From Ailurus styani (Eukaryota; Chordata; Mammalia; Carnivora; Ailuridae): a DNA stretch of 64,000 nt. Made by a program: the position numbers and the translations under genes. The stretch is from positions 677,070 to 741,069 of the forward strand of contig LNAC01000749.1 in NCBI GenBank assembly GCA_002007465.1, in the 5' to 3' direction. Below, one piece after another: positions 45,961 through 57,205 of this stretch (its first letter is position 1; the number at the start of each line of letters is the position of its first letter). Under the pieces are notes generated by a model. That model had not been told where the DNA came from. It worked only from the letters and a program-made list of their open reading frames with translations, and ran no database searches.

Positions 45961-45977
45961 GAGAGAGAGTAGATTTT

Positions 45978-46171
45978 TTTTTTTTAAAGGTTTTATTTAT
46001 TCATTTGACACAGAGAGAGAGATTACAAGTAGGCAGAGAGGCAGGCAGAGAGAGGAGGAAGCAGGCTCCCCGCTGAGCAGAGAGCCCGACGTGGGCCTCG
46101 ATCCCAGGACCCTGAGATCATGACCTGAGCCGAAGGCAGCGGCCTCAACCCACTGAGCCACCCAGGCGCCC
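45978..46171 (-). mobile_element. CAN-SINE with TSD
   Basis: TSD GAGAGAGAGTAGATTTT at 45961-45977 and 46172-46188; inverted 17 bp from its neighbour. Confidence 0.96.
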
Positions 46172-46317
46172 GAGAGAGAGTAGATTTTAAGTGTTCTCAC
46201 CACACACCCACACACAGAGATGGTAACTGTTGGAAGTGTTGAATATGTTAATTAGTTTGTGGTAATCATTTCACAATGGGTACTTATATCAAAAATTCCA
46301 CATCATGCTTTAAATAT

Positions 46318-46720
46318 ATACATTTTTTCTAACTTAATTAACATATACCATATTATTAATTTCAGAGGTAGAATTCATTGATTCTTCAGTTCATGTAACA
46401 CCCAGTGCTCATTACTCCAAGTGCCCTCCTTAATGCCCATCACCCAATTATCCTTTCCTCCCACCCACCTCCCCTCCAGCAACCCTCAGTTTGTTCCCCA
46501 TAATTAAGAGTCTCTTATGGTTTGCCTCCCTGTTTTCCTCTTATTTTATTTTCCCTTCCCTTCCCCTTCATCTGTTTTGTTTCTTGAATTCCACGTATGA
46601 GTGAAATCATATGATATTTGTCTTTCTCTCTCTCATTTCACTTAGTATAGTACCCTCCATTTCCACCCACATCATTGCAAATGGCAAGATTTCATTCTTT
46701 TAGATGGCTGAGTAATAAAT
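46318..46720 (-). mobile_element. Truncated carnivore L1 3' end
   Basis: Antisense copy of the same L1 3'UTR as at 40992 and 57206, with TSD-like AAATATATACA / AAATATGTACA flanks. Confidence 0.7.
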
Positions 46721-46895
46721 ATGTACAAATTTAATTAAAAATGCATGCAGATAAAAATCAGAATGAATTCACAGCTCTTTTTCATTCCTGAGGTATACTC
46801 TAATACTATTATTTATTTTGTTGCTCTAATTGTTTCATTTTTAGCCACTGGGAGCTTTGTCAGCTTGGTTCCTGTGTCTTCCTGACATGTCCTCA

Positions 46896-46897
<2 letters not shown>

Positions 46898-46931
<34 letters not shown>

Positions 46932-46932
46932 N
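46898..46932. repeat. Long T homopolymer with one N
   Basis: 33-nt T run ending GN at 46931-46932; likely a mis-assembled retroposon tail. Confidence 0.7.
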
Positions 46933-47149
46933 TAGTTTTTGAGTACTTCCTCATTTTCTAGCTTTAAAAGGCTAAAAGGTGCCCCAGGCTTATCTTGGAT
47001 TTTTGGTGCCCTGACCCTAGATTTAGTCATTTCACCAAGAAGCTCTAGTTCTTATGCCGCCGCACTGCCTCCTCCTCCTCCTCCTCTTCCTTCTTCTTCA
47101 GCCATCTTAACTGTTTTTAAGTGTATAGTTCATTAGTGTTAAATGTTAC

Positions 47150-48118
47150 CATGGCCTTAATATTTGTGTTCCCTCCCATCCCCAAAGTCGTTTGTTGAAA
47201 CCTTAACCTCCAGTGTGGCTTTATTCTTTATTTTGTGATGGGGCCTCTAAAGGTTACAGGATTTTTGTTCCCTTAGTGCCCCTGTTCTTGGTCAGGCTGT
47301 TTTGAAGAATGTAGGCATAGACCAAACCGAGAGTGGTGGGCAGCAAAGCACAGTTCACTGAGCTCAAAGTTCATTCAGTTCAAGAGTATAAAGCTCCTGT
47401 GGGGGCTGGGGAGGGCTGAGTGGGTTGCCCCCAGAGTTTCTAAGTTTAGGGCTTTTTCTGAGCTCTTTCGCAGAACTATCTTAAGCAATCAGGTTGTGCT
47501 GAGTTGTGCCAATTAGGGCTTTGGTCACCTATCTGTCTACCTATTAGGTTAATGTCACTGTGCTGATGATCTTTTTTTGCTGATGTCTGGGGACTTATGG
47601 CTTCACTGCCCCTTGCCCATGATATTGACAAATGCCTTTGTGGTTAATTGTCTTATTTTAGGGTGTTTTGCAGAAGTCATTTCTGCAAAGGCTGCAAAGC
47701 AGAATGCTAGTGTGGTCCTGTCTAAGCTGCAAAACAGGATGTCAGTGCTGTTTTATCTGAGCTGTCCTGACTCCATATTTTCTTGCTGGGGACCCTGGCC
47801 CTGTTGTCCAACTAACTCCTAACATAAGGAAGTAATTAAAGTTAAATGAGGCCATGATGGTGGGTCCTGTTATGATAGAATTAGTATTCTTAGAAGATGA
47901 GCCCCCAGAGAGCTTACTCACTCTTCCTGTACACGTGCACTGAGGAAAGGCCATGGGAGACCATGGTGAGGGGGCCACTGCAACCCGATGGGGGAGTTCT
48001 CAGCAGATACCAACCCCACAGGCAGCTTCATCTTGAACTTCCAGCGTCCAGAACTGTGAGCAAATAAATTTCTGTTGTTTAAGCTACCCAGTCTATACCT
48101 AAGCAGACTGATACAGGT
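47150..48118 (+). mobile_element. MLT1/MST-like LTR, interrupted
   Basis: Left part 47150-47262 ('TTGTTGAAACCTTAACCTCC') and right part from 47826 to the end ('CCAGAACTGTGAGCAAATAA') match the MaLR LTR pattern, separated by a ~560-bp insertion. Confidence 0.6.
47263..47825 (-). mobile_element. Probable younger solo LTR inserted in the MaLR LTR
   Basis: On the minus strand it begins TGTTAGGAGTTAG and ends GGGAACA, the TG...CA form of an LTR, about 559 bp. No clear TSD found; boundaries approximate. Confidence 0.4.
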
Positions 48119-48122
48119 TCAT

Positions 48123-48301
48123 TCACCTTGCTGTACAACAGAGCTCCAGAAATTTCTCATCTTGCAGCACTGAAACTATAACCATTAAATGACTCCTCAT
48201 TCCTCCCACTCCCCAGCTCCAGCAATCACCATTCAATTTTCTCTTTCTGTGAATTGATTGCTTTCGATACCTCATATACGTGGAATCATAGAGTATTTTT
48301 G

Positions 48302-48339
<38 letters not shown>

Positions 48340-48490
48340 TGAGTGAGTGATGGGCTTATTTCATTTATCATAATGTCTTCAAGGTTCTCCCATGTTGTAG
48401 AGTGTGACACAATTTTCTTCCTTTTTAAGATTGAATAATATCCCATTTTATGTTAGACCACATTTTGTTTCTGTTGTCTTCTTTTTAAGG
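48123..48490 (-). mobile_element. Old L1 fragment with (GT)n
   Basis: Antisense L1M-like sequence with a GT run at 48307-48337. Confidence 0.5.
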
Positions 48491-49011
48491 GCATCAAAAT
48501 TTGTTCTTACAGACAGCTAAATTACTGGTAGATCTTTTTGGTTCTGTCAGGCTTTACTTATTTTTTTTTTCTCTGTTCACAACGGTCAACACTGCATCAC
48601 ATTGGGTCTCTATTCAGCTGTTGGCCCTGCTAGAGACCATCTCAATGGGGGGTGGGGTGGCTGGCAGGGGGTTGTCCTCTGCCTGTGCAGCCTAGCTCTT
48701 AGCCAAGGACCATGGTGAATTCCCATCCTGTTTTTTGGACCCTCTCTCTGCAGTCTCTCGTCAGTAAGCCTGCCCTGCAAACCCCCAGGCACATGAACAG
48801 CTCAAAACTTGCATCTCTGCCAACTCAGCTTACTGAGACTGCTGCTCTTAAAATTCATTTTCCTGCTTTGGGCCAGAAAGTGATCCCGGGTAGGATAATG
48901 CCAGGGTGATGTTGGTGCTCACCTTCGCGTTTTCCGTTCTCTCAGGGATTACAGTGCTGCCTATACTTCTGTGCCTGAAAACAGTTGCCTTATGGATTTT
49001 GTTGTGTATGT

Positions 49012-49199
49012 TTTTTTGTTTTGTTTTAAGATTTTATTTAGTCATCAGAGAGAGAGAGAGAGAACACAAGCAGCAGGCAGAGGGAGAAACAGGCTCCCCG
49101 CAGAGCAAGGAGCCTGATGCGGGACTCGGACCCAGGACTCTGGGATCATGACCTGAGCTGAAGGCAGACGCTTGACCAACTGAGCCACCCAGCCATCCC
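49012..49199 (-). mobile_element. CAN-SINE
   Basis: Antisense copy, head 'GAGCCACCCAGCCATCCCC'. Confidence 0.9.
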
Positions 49200-49277
49200 C
49201 TTGTATGGCTTTTTGGCTGAGGAGCAAGTCTGGTCTTACTCTGTTGTGGTGAAAAGCAGGACTATACTAGGTGGGTG

Positions 49278-49407
49278 TTTTTTTTTTAAATTTTTTAAAC
49301 ATTTATTATTATTTTTAAAGTAGTCTCTGTGCCCAACGTGGGGCTTAAACTCATGACCCTGAGATCATGAGTCACATGCTTTACCAACTGAGCCAGCCAG
49401 GCACCCC
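49278..49407 (-). mobile_element. Older CAN-SINE
   Basis: Short antisense copy flanked by CTACTAG-like sequence. Confidence 0.8.
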
Positions 49408-50277
49408 AGAGCTCTACTAGTTTTTATTGGTATGCTCTCCTGCTTTTCATCTCTTTCCTGTCTTGAACTTATGTAGATTTTAATTCCATTTCTGTTTTCC
49501 TTACTTTATTTATTAACGTTTCACCTATTAGAAATACATTATTCCCCCTTTAGTGTGTATTTATTTAATTTATTCCCCTGATAGCTGTCTTTGCATATAA
49601 AAATCAGAGAATAAGGAGAAAATTTAATGGAATTTCTGGCCCGATGAAGTGTAAAGATTAGAGCACAATCGGGAAGATATTTGGAAGAACATAGGAGTAC
49701 AGCATATTAACAAAACATGTATCTGGGAAATAGTTCATTTTCCTCATGATGCCAGGCACATGCAACCAAAAGCCTATTTCTCTTGTCATATATCACTAAC
49801 CAAAAGCTCCAAGAAACGATGAAATCAGTCCCATTTGGCATGCATCTATTTTCGCAAAAGGAAACAAAGCAAATATAAAATCTGAGATAAATTCATAGCT
49901 AAGAATACTGTTATTTTTATTCCAGTTTCCGTAATTGCAATTGCTGGACTTCAGAGTGACTTTTCCTTGCTGAATAGACTTAGTGAAATGGGAGTCAATT
50001 TAATATGTATTTAATGAGTGTCTAGAGAGTGGTGAGGCCAAAAAAAAAAAAATCACAGTTTAGAATACTAATTTCTTAATCAGCTCCAGATTTTGAGTCA
50101 TTTCCTGAAAAATTACATCTGTTTTTATCATACTGGACCATTAAAAAAAAAAAAAACAACTTTGAAAACCTTCAAATTTCCTGCTTGCAGTTTAGACATT
50201 GGGCTGTTTCCTCACCGACATGTGTTTCTTCACACTTCTGTAATTTTACTCTCTCAGCTGAGTGTGAAAGACATTAG
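49408..50277 (+). promoter_or_regulatory. Sequence upstream of KLRG1 exon 1
   Basis: Unique-looking 870 bp before the start codon. It should hold the 5'UTR and the proximal lymphoid promoter. No TATA or CpG island; specific sites cannot be named with confidence. Confidence 0.4.
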
Positions 50278-50365
50278 ATGGAGATAACTAACAATGATAT
50301 TTATTCTGCGTTCCGGTTGTCTACTGAACCTCCAGCCCAGAATGACTACAGACCACAGCAAAAAG
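50278..50365 (+). CDS. KLRG1: KLRG1 coding exon 1, cytoplasmic tail
   Basis: 88 nt, 29 codons plus 1 nt (MEITNNDIYSAFRLSTEPPA to RPQQK). Preceded directly by in-frame TAG. The shared AQNDY-PQQK segment anchors it to human exon 1. Donor 'AAAAG|GTGAGT'. Start context has T at -3 and G at +4. Confidence 0.88.
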
Positions 50366-53300
50366 GTGAGTTAATCAAGTTAGTGTGCAAAACCATGCAC
50401 AGTGCCCATAGACTAAGGGATGAATGGGAGGTAGAATAAGTTTGGAGTAGAGGATGCAGAAAAATCGAGGGTAATTGGAAGGAATACATTTGGTTCAGTT
50501 TGAAGTCCAGACTTGGGATATGAAAATCTGGTATATGGTCATGGATCTGATCTTAGTTAGGTCTTACGTAAAGTCTTTCCTAACTGTTCACTTCTAAGGT
50601 CTCATCTATGAAACCCAAACTAAGGCTATTTAAATTCTGAGTATCTCTCTTTTTCTGACTATGAATCAGGAAAAAGACACCAATAACTTTGCTAATGGAT
50701 AATAGTAAGAGTTTGTCAGAAAAGAAACTGATTCACATTATCTAGGTTCCCCCCCACAGCACTGCACTAGAGTGTGGTAAGAGTAGGAAAAAGGCATTAA
50801 GAATACTACAAATAAGTATTCCCAGTGACTCTTTGGGGATTTGAGGATGAAAAAGACATTTTTACGTGGAGACCTGAGAAAACACTTTCTGAGACAGACA
50901 GATCATAGTATAAGAGCCAAAATTAATATTTGATTTTATATCTTAGGCAATACACTCCCATAAAGTGTGTTCTTTAGGGCAGCTTCATCAGCTTTCTCTC
51001 TTTTTGCTACACAATCTTATTATTATAATTTTTAGTGTTGTTCTTTGAAAGCATTACTATAATTTGCTACATTATTCTAGTATACTTGGGCATTTAGATT
51101 TATTTCCATTACTATAATTTATATGGCACTGGATATTTTCATTTATGTGAAGATTTCTTTCTTTTGGAATATATCTGTACCAATTTCTAAGGAATAGAAA
51201 TGTTAAGTCAAAGGAATCTATATTCTAAAGTTTAAGTGCAAGGTCACATAGCTGGTGGTAAGTTGGAACTTGAATATAATTATTTGCAGAACTCTCATTT
51301 TAAGGATACCTCTCACTATAAACTTTTCTTTTTTTAAAAAGATTTTATTTATTTTAGAGATAGACTAAAAGAGCACGAGAAGGGGGAGGAGTAGAGGGAG
51401 AGGGACAAGCAGACTCCATGCTGAGTGCAGAGCCCGATAGGGGGCTTGATCCCACAGTCCTGGGATCTTGCATGACTTGAGCTGAAATCAAAAGTCAGAC
51501 ACTTAACCGTCTAAGCCACCCAGCCATTCCTCACTATAAATTTCTTTTTTTTAAAAAGCAGTATAGAATGTTAAAATAAATTTTAAAAAAGTGGCAGCGG
51601 GTGGGTGGGCATAGGTGGCTCAGTTGGTTAGGGTTTGACTCTTGATTTTGGCTCAGGTCATGGTCTCAGGGTTGTGGGATTGAACTTCCTGTCGGGCTCC
51701 ACGGTGGGCATGGAACCTGCCTAAGATTCTCTCTCTGTTTCTCCCTCGCTTAACAGCAACAACAAAGAAGAAGTTCAGAATGCTTCATGCATATACACAT
51801 ATGTCTACAGGGTAATTTATCTAAAATTTTAGTAGTAAAGTGAGGCCCCAAATAAAGTTAGTTTCCAAATTTCCAAATTAAAGATTACCAGATAAATGGG
51901 TCAAAACTGGCACTTAAATTCTTACTTTATACATTTTTGTTCTTTATGCATAACTCCTACATTGTCAGACTATGTGACCACTATGATTTTGAAATAAAAG
52001 TTTGGGTTAAGAAAAATTTCCATTTTCCAAATGAAGGTAAATAGCATTCGTATATGTAGCATAGTTAATATGAAGCAGTGTTCCATCCTTAAACATATCA
52101 ACTTAAACTCATTGTTTTTTCAGTAATGACAGTTTACAAAGCATTTCTGAGATGTAGGTTATTTTATTTTTATTTAAATTGTAGTTATTTAAATTTTGAA
52201 TAGGTAATACCCCCACATGGTTCAAAATTCAGAAGAAAACAAGGCAGAAAGTATCCCTCCTATTTTTGTCTTCGGTGACCTATTTCCCCTCCCCAGAGGC
52301 AAACAACATTATCAGATTCTTGTGTCTCCTTTGAGAGATACTAGTGTACGTTGTTCTGCAGAATGTTTTTTTCCCTGAACTGTATATCTTGAAAATCACT
52401 CCATATCTGTAAAGAAAAAAAAGCATGTCTTTATTCCTTTGTTAGAAGTTACATATTCATCTTATGGCTATATCAAAATGTATTTGACTGGTCTATAACA
52501 TTTTCTCCTAAAAATACTGTTGCCATGAATTGCTTATAAGTATGACATTTTGCACGTGGGTGAGTATCTGTTGGAAAAAAATCTTCAGAGCGAAATTGCT
52601 AGATCAAAGGATAAATGCCTTTGCAATTTTTGTAGACATTGCCAAATTGTCCTTCAAAGAGGTTGTACCAATTAATATTTTCACCACTAAAGCATGAAAC
52701 AATTTCAAAAGAAAAAAGTGTTTTTTTTTTTTTTTTTTAGATTGATTTTANTGGGCACCTGGTTTCAGCTCAGGTCATGATCCCAGGGTCCTGGGATCGA
52801 GTCTTGCATTGGGCTCCCTGCTCGGTGAGGAGCCTGCTTCTCCCTCTTACCCTCCCTCTACTCTTGCACTTTCTCTTGCTTTCTCTTTTTCTCTCAAATA
52901 AATAAAATTTTTAGAAAAAGATAAAGATGAATTTGTATATTTTGGGGGGGAGGGACAGAGGGAAAGAGAGAATCCTGATGCAGACTCCCTGCTGAGCGGG
53001 GAACCTGACATGGGGCTTGGTCCCAAGACCCTGAGAATCATGACCTGAGCTGAAATTGAGTTGGCTGCTTAGCAGACTGAGCCATTCAGTGCACGAAGAA
53101 AAAAGTATTTTTTTTTAAGATTTTATTTATTTCTCAGAGAGAGAGAGAGCATAAACAGGGGGAGCAACAGGCAGAGGGAGAAGCGGGCCCCTCACTGAGC
53201 AAGGAGCCCGACTCAGGGCTTGATCCCAGGACTCTGGGATCACGACCGAGTAGAAGGCAGACGCTTAACCGAATGAGCTGTTCAGGCGTCCCAAGAAAAG

Positions 53301-55315
53301 TGTACGCTTAACTTGATAAATAGAAGATGTTCCCTAAAAAAAATTAATTAATTAAAAAAAATGAATAAAGAAGATGTTCCCTGATAAAGATGTGCGTTGT
53401 TACTCTAGGCTTTAGAGCAAACCCCTAATATCCAGCAAAGAAACTTTTCGGGGCTAGGTCTCAGTTCTCCCTAGGCCAAATTTGTTCAAGGCTCGAGATA
53501 TCCTTCCTTTGCCTTTTCTTTCCCTTCAGCTTTTATTCTAACTCAGGATTTTGTTTTGGATTCTCTTCTTCCAGTTTCTTCTTCCAGGTTCCCTTTCTCC
53601 TCACGGAAGGTGGCAATAGCTTTGGGACTTCTGAACATCATTTTTGTGTGTTTCTTGCTTGTTCAATGGATTCGCTGCCAGGGTAAGTACTAACTTAAGT
53701 CAAAATCTTTCGTTTTGCCTATTTTTTTTTAAAAAGTTTTCTTATTTAAGTTATCTCTGTACTCAGTGTGGGGCTTGAACTTATGACCCTGAGATCAAGA
53801 GTTGCATGCTCTTCTGACTGAACCAGCCAAGTATTCCTAATTTACCTATATTGTGTTATAAAAGCAATATAACATAACAGAAAATTTGAAAACTGAAAAA
53901 TAATGCCAACAAAATAAATCATCACTTGTACACAGCAACATTTCCTGGTTATCATCTCCTAGGCTTTGACTACATGCATTTGTGTATTTCTTCTTTTAAC
54001 AAAGAATGTAAAGTCCTCTAAAATCTACCCCACCTTTTTTTTTTTAAAGTAAGACTAGGTATTGCTCTAATCATTATATGTTTATAATTTGTATATTGCT
54101 TTTTAATTATATTATGTCAGAAACACTTTCCTAATACCATATTTATTATGATAAATTAAAATTTTATTATTTATGTATTGTGTTTAACTTTTCACATAGA
54201 TATATCAAATTTTAATTAAATACATTCTGATTTTTTTTCCCAACTAGAGTGCTTTCACATTGTTTGAAGTGAAATTTCCTAGACTTAATTCTTCTAGATC
54301 ATTAACTGTAATGATCTAGAAAGCCCTCGGTTTATTCACAATCCAGAGTCCTGACTTAAGCTTAAGTTACCTGAAGATGATTGTTAGTGACAGATAATTG
54401 TTTTACAGACTTTATTCATTACGACTCTAAGACTTCAGCCCTAGGACCTCTACCTCAGACCCAAGTCCTTTGACAGAAAGAGACTTCAAGAAAGTTGGGA
54501 ATTTCTCTTTCAGGCTGGGTAATGTCACAGTTGTATGGAAAAAGCATAAATGTATAAGGTGCCAACTTTATAGCTTGAACTCCAGAACCGTATATTGGTC
54601 ACATGCCAAACCACAGAAAAATTGTCTAATTTTGATATTTTTAAAAAAGACTGCCTTTGCTTTTTAACCCCCAAATCTAGGTTAGGTATATAGCCTATTA
54701 TGCAGTCATATACCCACATGTGCTCATTTGCTATAATGGCCCACGTGTGCTTGTTGTGGAATTGTGTGTGCGAGGGGTTCATACAAATGTATTTTATGAA
54801 ATTAGAAAATCAATAGAATTATGGAATCTTGGCTGAAATGACCTTGAAAGCTTATTCGTTTCCCTTTCATTTTCACAGAACCATAATCCAGCCATTTTTA
54901 AAAAAGATTTTATTTATTTATTTGAGAGAGAGCGAGCACAAGGCAGGGAGAGGGGCAGTGGGAGAGGAAGAAACAGACTTTCTGCTGAACAGGGAGCTCA
55001 ACATGGGGCTTATTCCCGGGACTCCAAGATCATGACCTGAGCTGAAGGCAGTTGTTTAAGGCAGACACTAAACTGACTGAGACACCGAGGGTCCCCCCCC
55101 CCGCCCCCCGCTTTTGAAAGATATACTCTGGCCATTTTAAAGGAGTGAGAATGTTCTGTGAAGAAATTATATCACTTCTCACTTTAGCATCTGATATGCT
55201 TCTCAGAAACTTTTGTTTGATAAATTCTTTTTGCTGAAGGATGTCTTTTATCTAGTATCTAATGATGACAGAAAATCACATTTGTTTTTTTTTAAGGATT
55301 TTATTTATTTATTTG

Positions 55316-55374
<59 letters not shown>

Positions 55375-56268
55375 ACAAGTAGGCAGAGAGGCAGGCAGAG
55401 AGAGAGGAGGAAGCAGGCTCTCTGTCGAGCAGAGAGCCTGATGCGGGCCTCGATCCCAGGACCCTGAGATCATGACCTGAGCCGAAGGCAGAGGCTTTAA
55501 CCCACTGAACCACCCAGGTGCCCAGAAAATCACATTTGTGATAAAAGGCAAAATACCTATCTTCCATTCTAGTTAAGTTTGCTTTTTCTAGTTTCTGTCC
55601 TTTTCTTTTGCATTATCACTGGGTATCAGGTTGAGGTTGGGCGTGCTGGAAGATTCAGACTGATTTCAGTCGTCTTCAGATGCGTATTACACAGTTACAC
55701 AGTGTGTGCACTAAACCCGCATAGACAATGGACTGATATATATAATGCAGATGCTTAGTTACTTTATCTGGTATGAATACAACATATGTGCATAAAGATC
55801 TCTAGCACAAGCGATGTACTCTGTCCACTGTCCAGGTTGTATCCATTTCCTTACCTGCTTTAGTCCTAGTCACATGCTTTAGTAGTGGGATGCACAGTAG
55901 TAGTGATAGAGTTGGACATAACAAAGTTATTAATTCGAGGCCGGGCATTGTTCTGCCTTTCCCTAAACCTTAGTCTGAAAGGTAGTGGCGCAGGGAAGAT
56001 GGGGGGTGGGGGGCACCGCCATGTTCGGTTTATTTCCCATTTCATTTCTAGGACTAAGTGGTCTGTAAGGATGTGAACCAGGCCCTCTTCCTTTCCAGGT
56101 TCCAGTTGTTCCACTTGTGCCAGTTGTCACAGTTGCCCAGATTTCTGGATGAAGTATGGTAACTACTGTTACTACTTCTCAATGGAGAAAAAAGACTGGA
56201 ATTTTAGCCTGGAATTCTGCCTAGCCGAAGACTCACATCTCCTTATGTTCGCAGACGACCAGGAAATG
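50278..56268 (+). CDS. KLRG1: KLRG1, killer cell lectin-like receptor G1 (first three coding exons)
   Basis: Type II membrane inhibitory receptor on NK and effector T cells; known ligands are classical cadherins. Three exons join in frame to 122 residues: cytoplasmic tail 1-41 with Tyr9, transmembrane helix about 42-62 (VAIALGLLNIIFVCFLLVQW), Cys-rich stalk 67-78 (four Cys), and the start of the C-type lectin domain (CPDFWMKYGNYCYYFSMEKK onward) to EM122. The remaining lectin exons are not found through 64000 and must lie downstream. The start is fixed by an in-frame TAG immediately before ATG 50278. Oddities versus remembered human KLRG1: the orthologous start codon reads ATA, the ITIM reads D-I-Y-S-A-F instead of V-I-Y-S-M-L, and a stalk Asn-Tyr-Ser glycosylation site is replaced by Ser-Cys-Ser. 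No stop or frameshift, so the gene looks intact as far as seen. Confidence 0.93.
50366..51325 (+). other. KLRG1 intron 1, unique part
   Basis: No repeat or exon recognised in this 960-bp stretch. Confidence 0.4.
51326..51529 (-). mobile_element. CAN-SINE with TSD
   Basis: CTCACTATAAA at 51312-51322 and 51530-51540. Confidence 0.88.
51605..51770 (+). mobile_element. CAN-SINE, old type
   Basis: Sense copy with tail CAGCAACAACAAAG. Confidence 0.8.
52160..52690 (-). mobile_element. Old L1 fragment
   Basis: Antisense L1-type sequence ('CCAAATTGTCCTTCAAAGAG') in KLRG1 intron 1. No ORF. Confidence 0.5.
52752..52920 (+). mobile_element. CAN-SINE after T-run and N
   Basis: Sense copy starting right after an N at 52751 and a T-run ending AGATTGATTTTA, which looks like the start of an antisense SINE. 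Confidence 0.8.
52930..53092 (-). mobile_element. CAN-SINE, degenerate
   Basis: Antisense, head 'GAGCCATTCAGTGCACG'. Confidence 0.75.
53108..53293 (-). mobile_element. CAN-SINE
   Basis: Antisense, flanked by AAGAAAA-AGT on both sides. Confidence 0.85.
53575..53682 (+). CDS. KLRG1: KLRG1 coding exon 2, transmembrane segment
   Basis: 108 nt, phase 1 to phase 1 (SSSRFPFSSRKVAIALGLLN to WIRCQ). A nested AG ('TTCTTCCAG' at 53588) also looks like an acceptor, but the upstream one restores the human-like KxSSSR junction. Donor 'CAGG|GTAAGT'. Confidence 0.92.
53726..53838 (-). mobile_element. Older CAN-SINE next to KLRG1 exon 2
   Basis: tRNA-derived antisense remnant beginning about 45 bp past the exon 2 donor. 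Confidence 0.75.
53839..54896 (+). other. KLRG1 intron 2, unique part
   Basis: AT-rich, no repeat family or exon recognised. Confidence 0.4.
54897..55098 (-). mobile_element. CAN-SINE
   Basis: Antisense copy with a degenerate head and a C-run at 55094-55104. Confidence 0.85.
55286..55523 (-). mobile_element. CAN-SINE with (GA)n expansion
   Basis: TSD AGAAAATCACATTTGT at 55270-55285 and 55524-55539; about 25 GA units at 55320-55371. Confidence 0.97.
55540..56098 (+). other. KLRG1 intron 2, unique part before exon 3
   Basis: No repeat recognised. Confidence 0.4.
56099..56268 (+). CDS. KLRG1: KLRG1 coding exon 3, stalk and start of lectin domain
   Basis: 170 nt, phase 1 to phase 0. Encodes GSSCSTCASCHSCPDFWMK, then YGNYCYYFSMEKKDWNFSL and EFCLAEDSHLLMFADDQEM. 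Cys89, Cys106, WMKYGNYCYYFS and the sequon N100-F-S match the family. Acceptor 'CTTTCCAG', donor 'ATG|GTAAAT'. Confidence 0.95.
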
Positions 56269-57196
56269 GTAAATGCTGTTCCGGTGTATTGCATATTCTC
56301 TTCTGAAGAATAAAAAGAACAGTCTTCTCTTTCCCTCTCCTTCTCTCTACTCTTTCTTTCCCTTCCTTCCTCCTCCTCTACCCCTGCTCCTTCTCTCTCC
56401 TTCCTACTCCTTGCCCTTTCTCTGCTTGACCCAGCAGCCCTGAGGTGTGGAAACCTAGATGTTTGCGGACTCCCGTATGTGTGTATATGTGTGTGGAAGG
56501 ATGGTGAGTATTACAGATAGGAATTCGGCCTGAAGTACAGAGCTAATGAAAAGAAAGCATTAGATCCAGAAACATACGGGTACAACAACAAGGAGACAGC
56601 AGATTCCTATGCAACAGTTTGTGGAATTTGGGAGGGAGCAGAAGAGAGAGATATCGTGGGGACAAAGAGGCTGTGGCGAGGGCTTAAGTGCCTTTTTCAG
56701 TGATTTCCCTCCATTCATTGGAATCTAGTAAGTTCTAGGCTAGGGAATATTTGGGATGAGGGGGAGGGCATGAGCAGAAAGCAGTTCCAGAGAGCTGAGA
56801 AAGAAGAAAGTGTGTGTATGTGTGCGTGTGTGTGTGAGGGGGGGCGCGGGGAGAGAGATCTTAGTCTCCTTGCAGGCCTAAGCTGGTCCGCTCCACTTCT
56901 TTTATGCCTCTCAGATCCTTCCTGTCCACCCAGCAGTCTCCTGGAGGAGAACTCTTTATTAATCTTACAGCATCTCAAGGTAATATAAGGAATTGACATC
57001 CTGAGATAACCTGGTACAAAAATCAAATTCTAACTTGTCAATGTAAATAACATATACAAAGAAAATAAATCCTAGTTAGGTTTTTAGTGGTAATTTCATG
57101 CTGATTTTTTGTGTGTTATATTTGTGTGTGATAATTGTTTTATGTATGCTCTTTTGGGTAGAATTAAGTCATAGAGAACAGTTTATTAAGAATTAC
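56269..57196 (+). other. KLRG1 intron 3, first part
   Basis: CT-rich simple sequence at about 56325-56420 and a GT-rich run near 56812-56836. No further lectin exon recognised. Confidence 0.5.
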
Positions 57197-57205
57197 ACTA
57201 TAACT

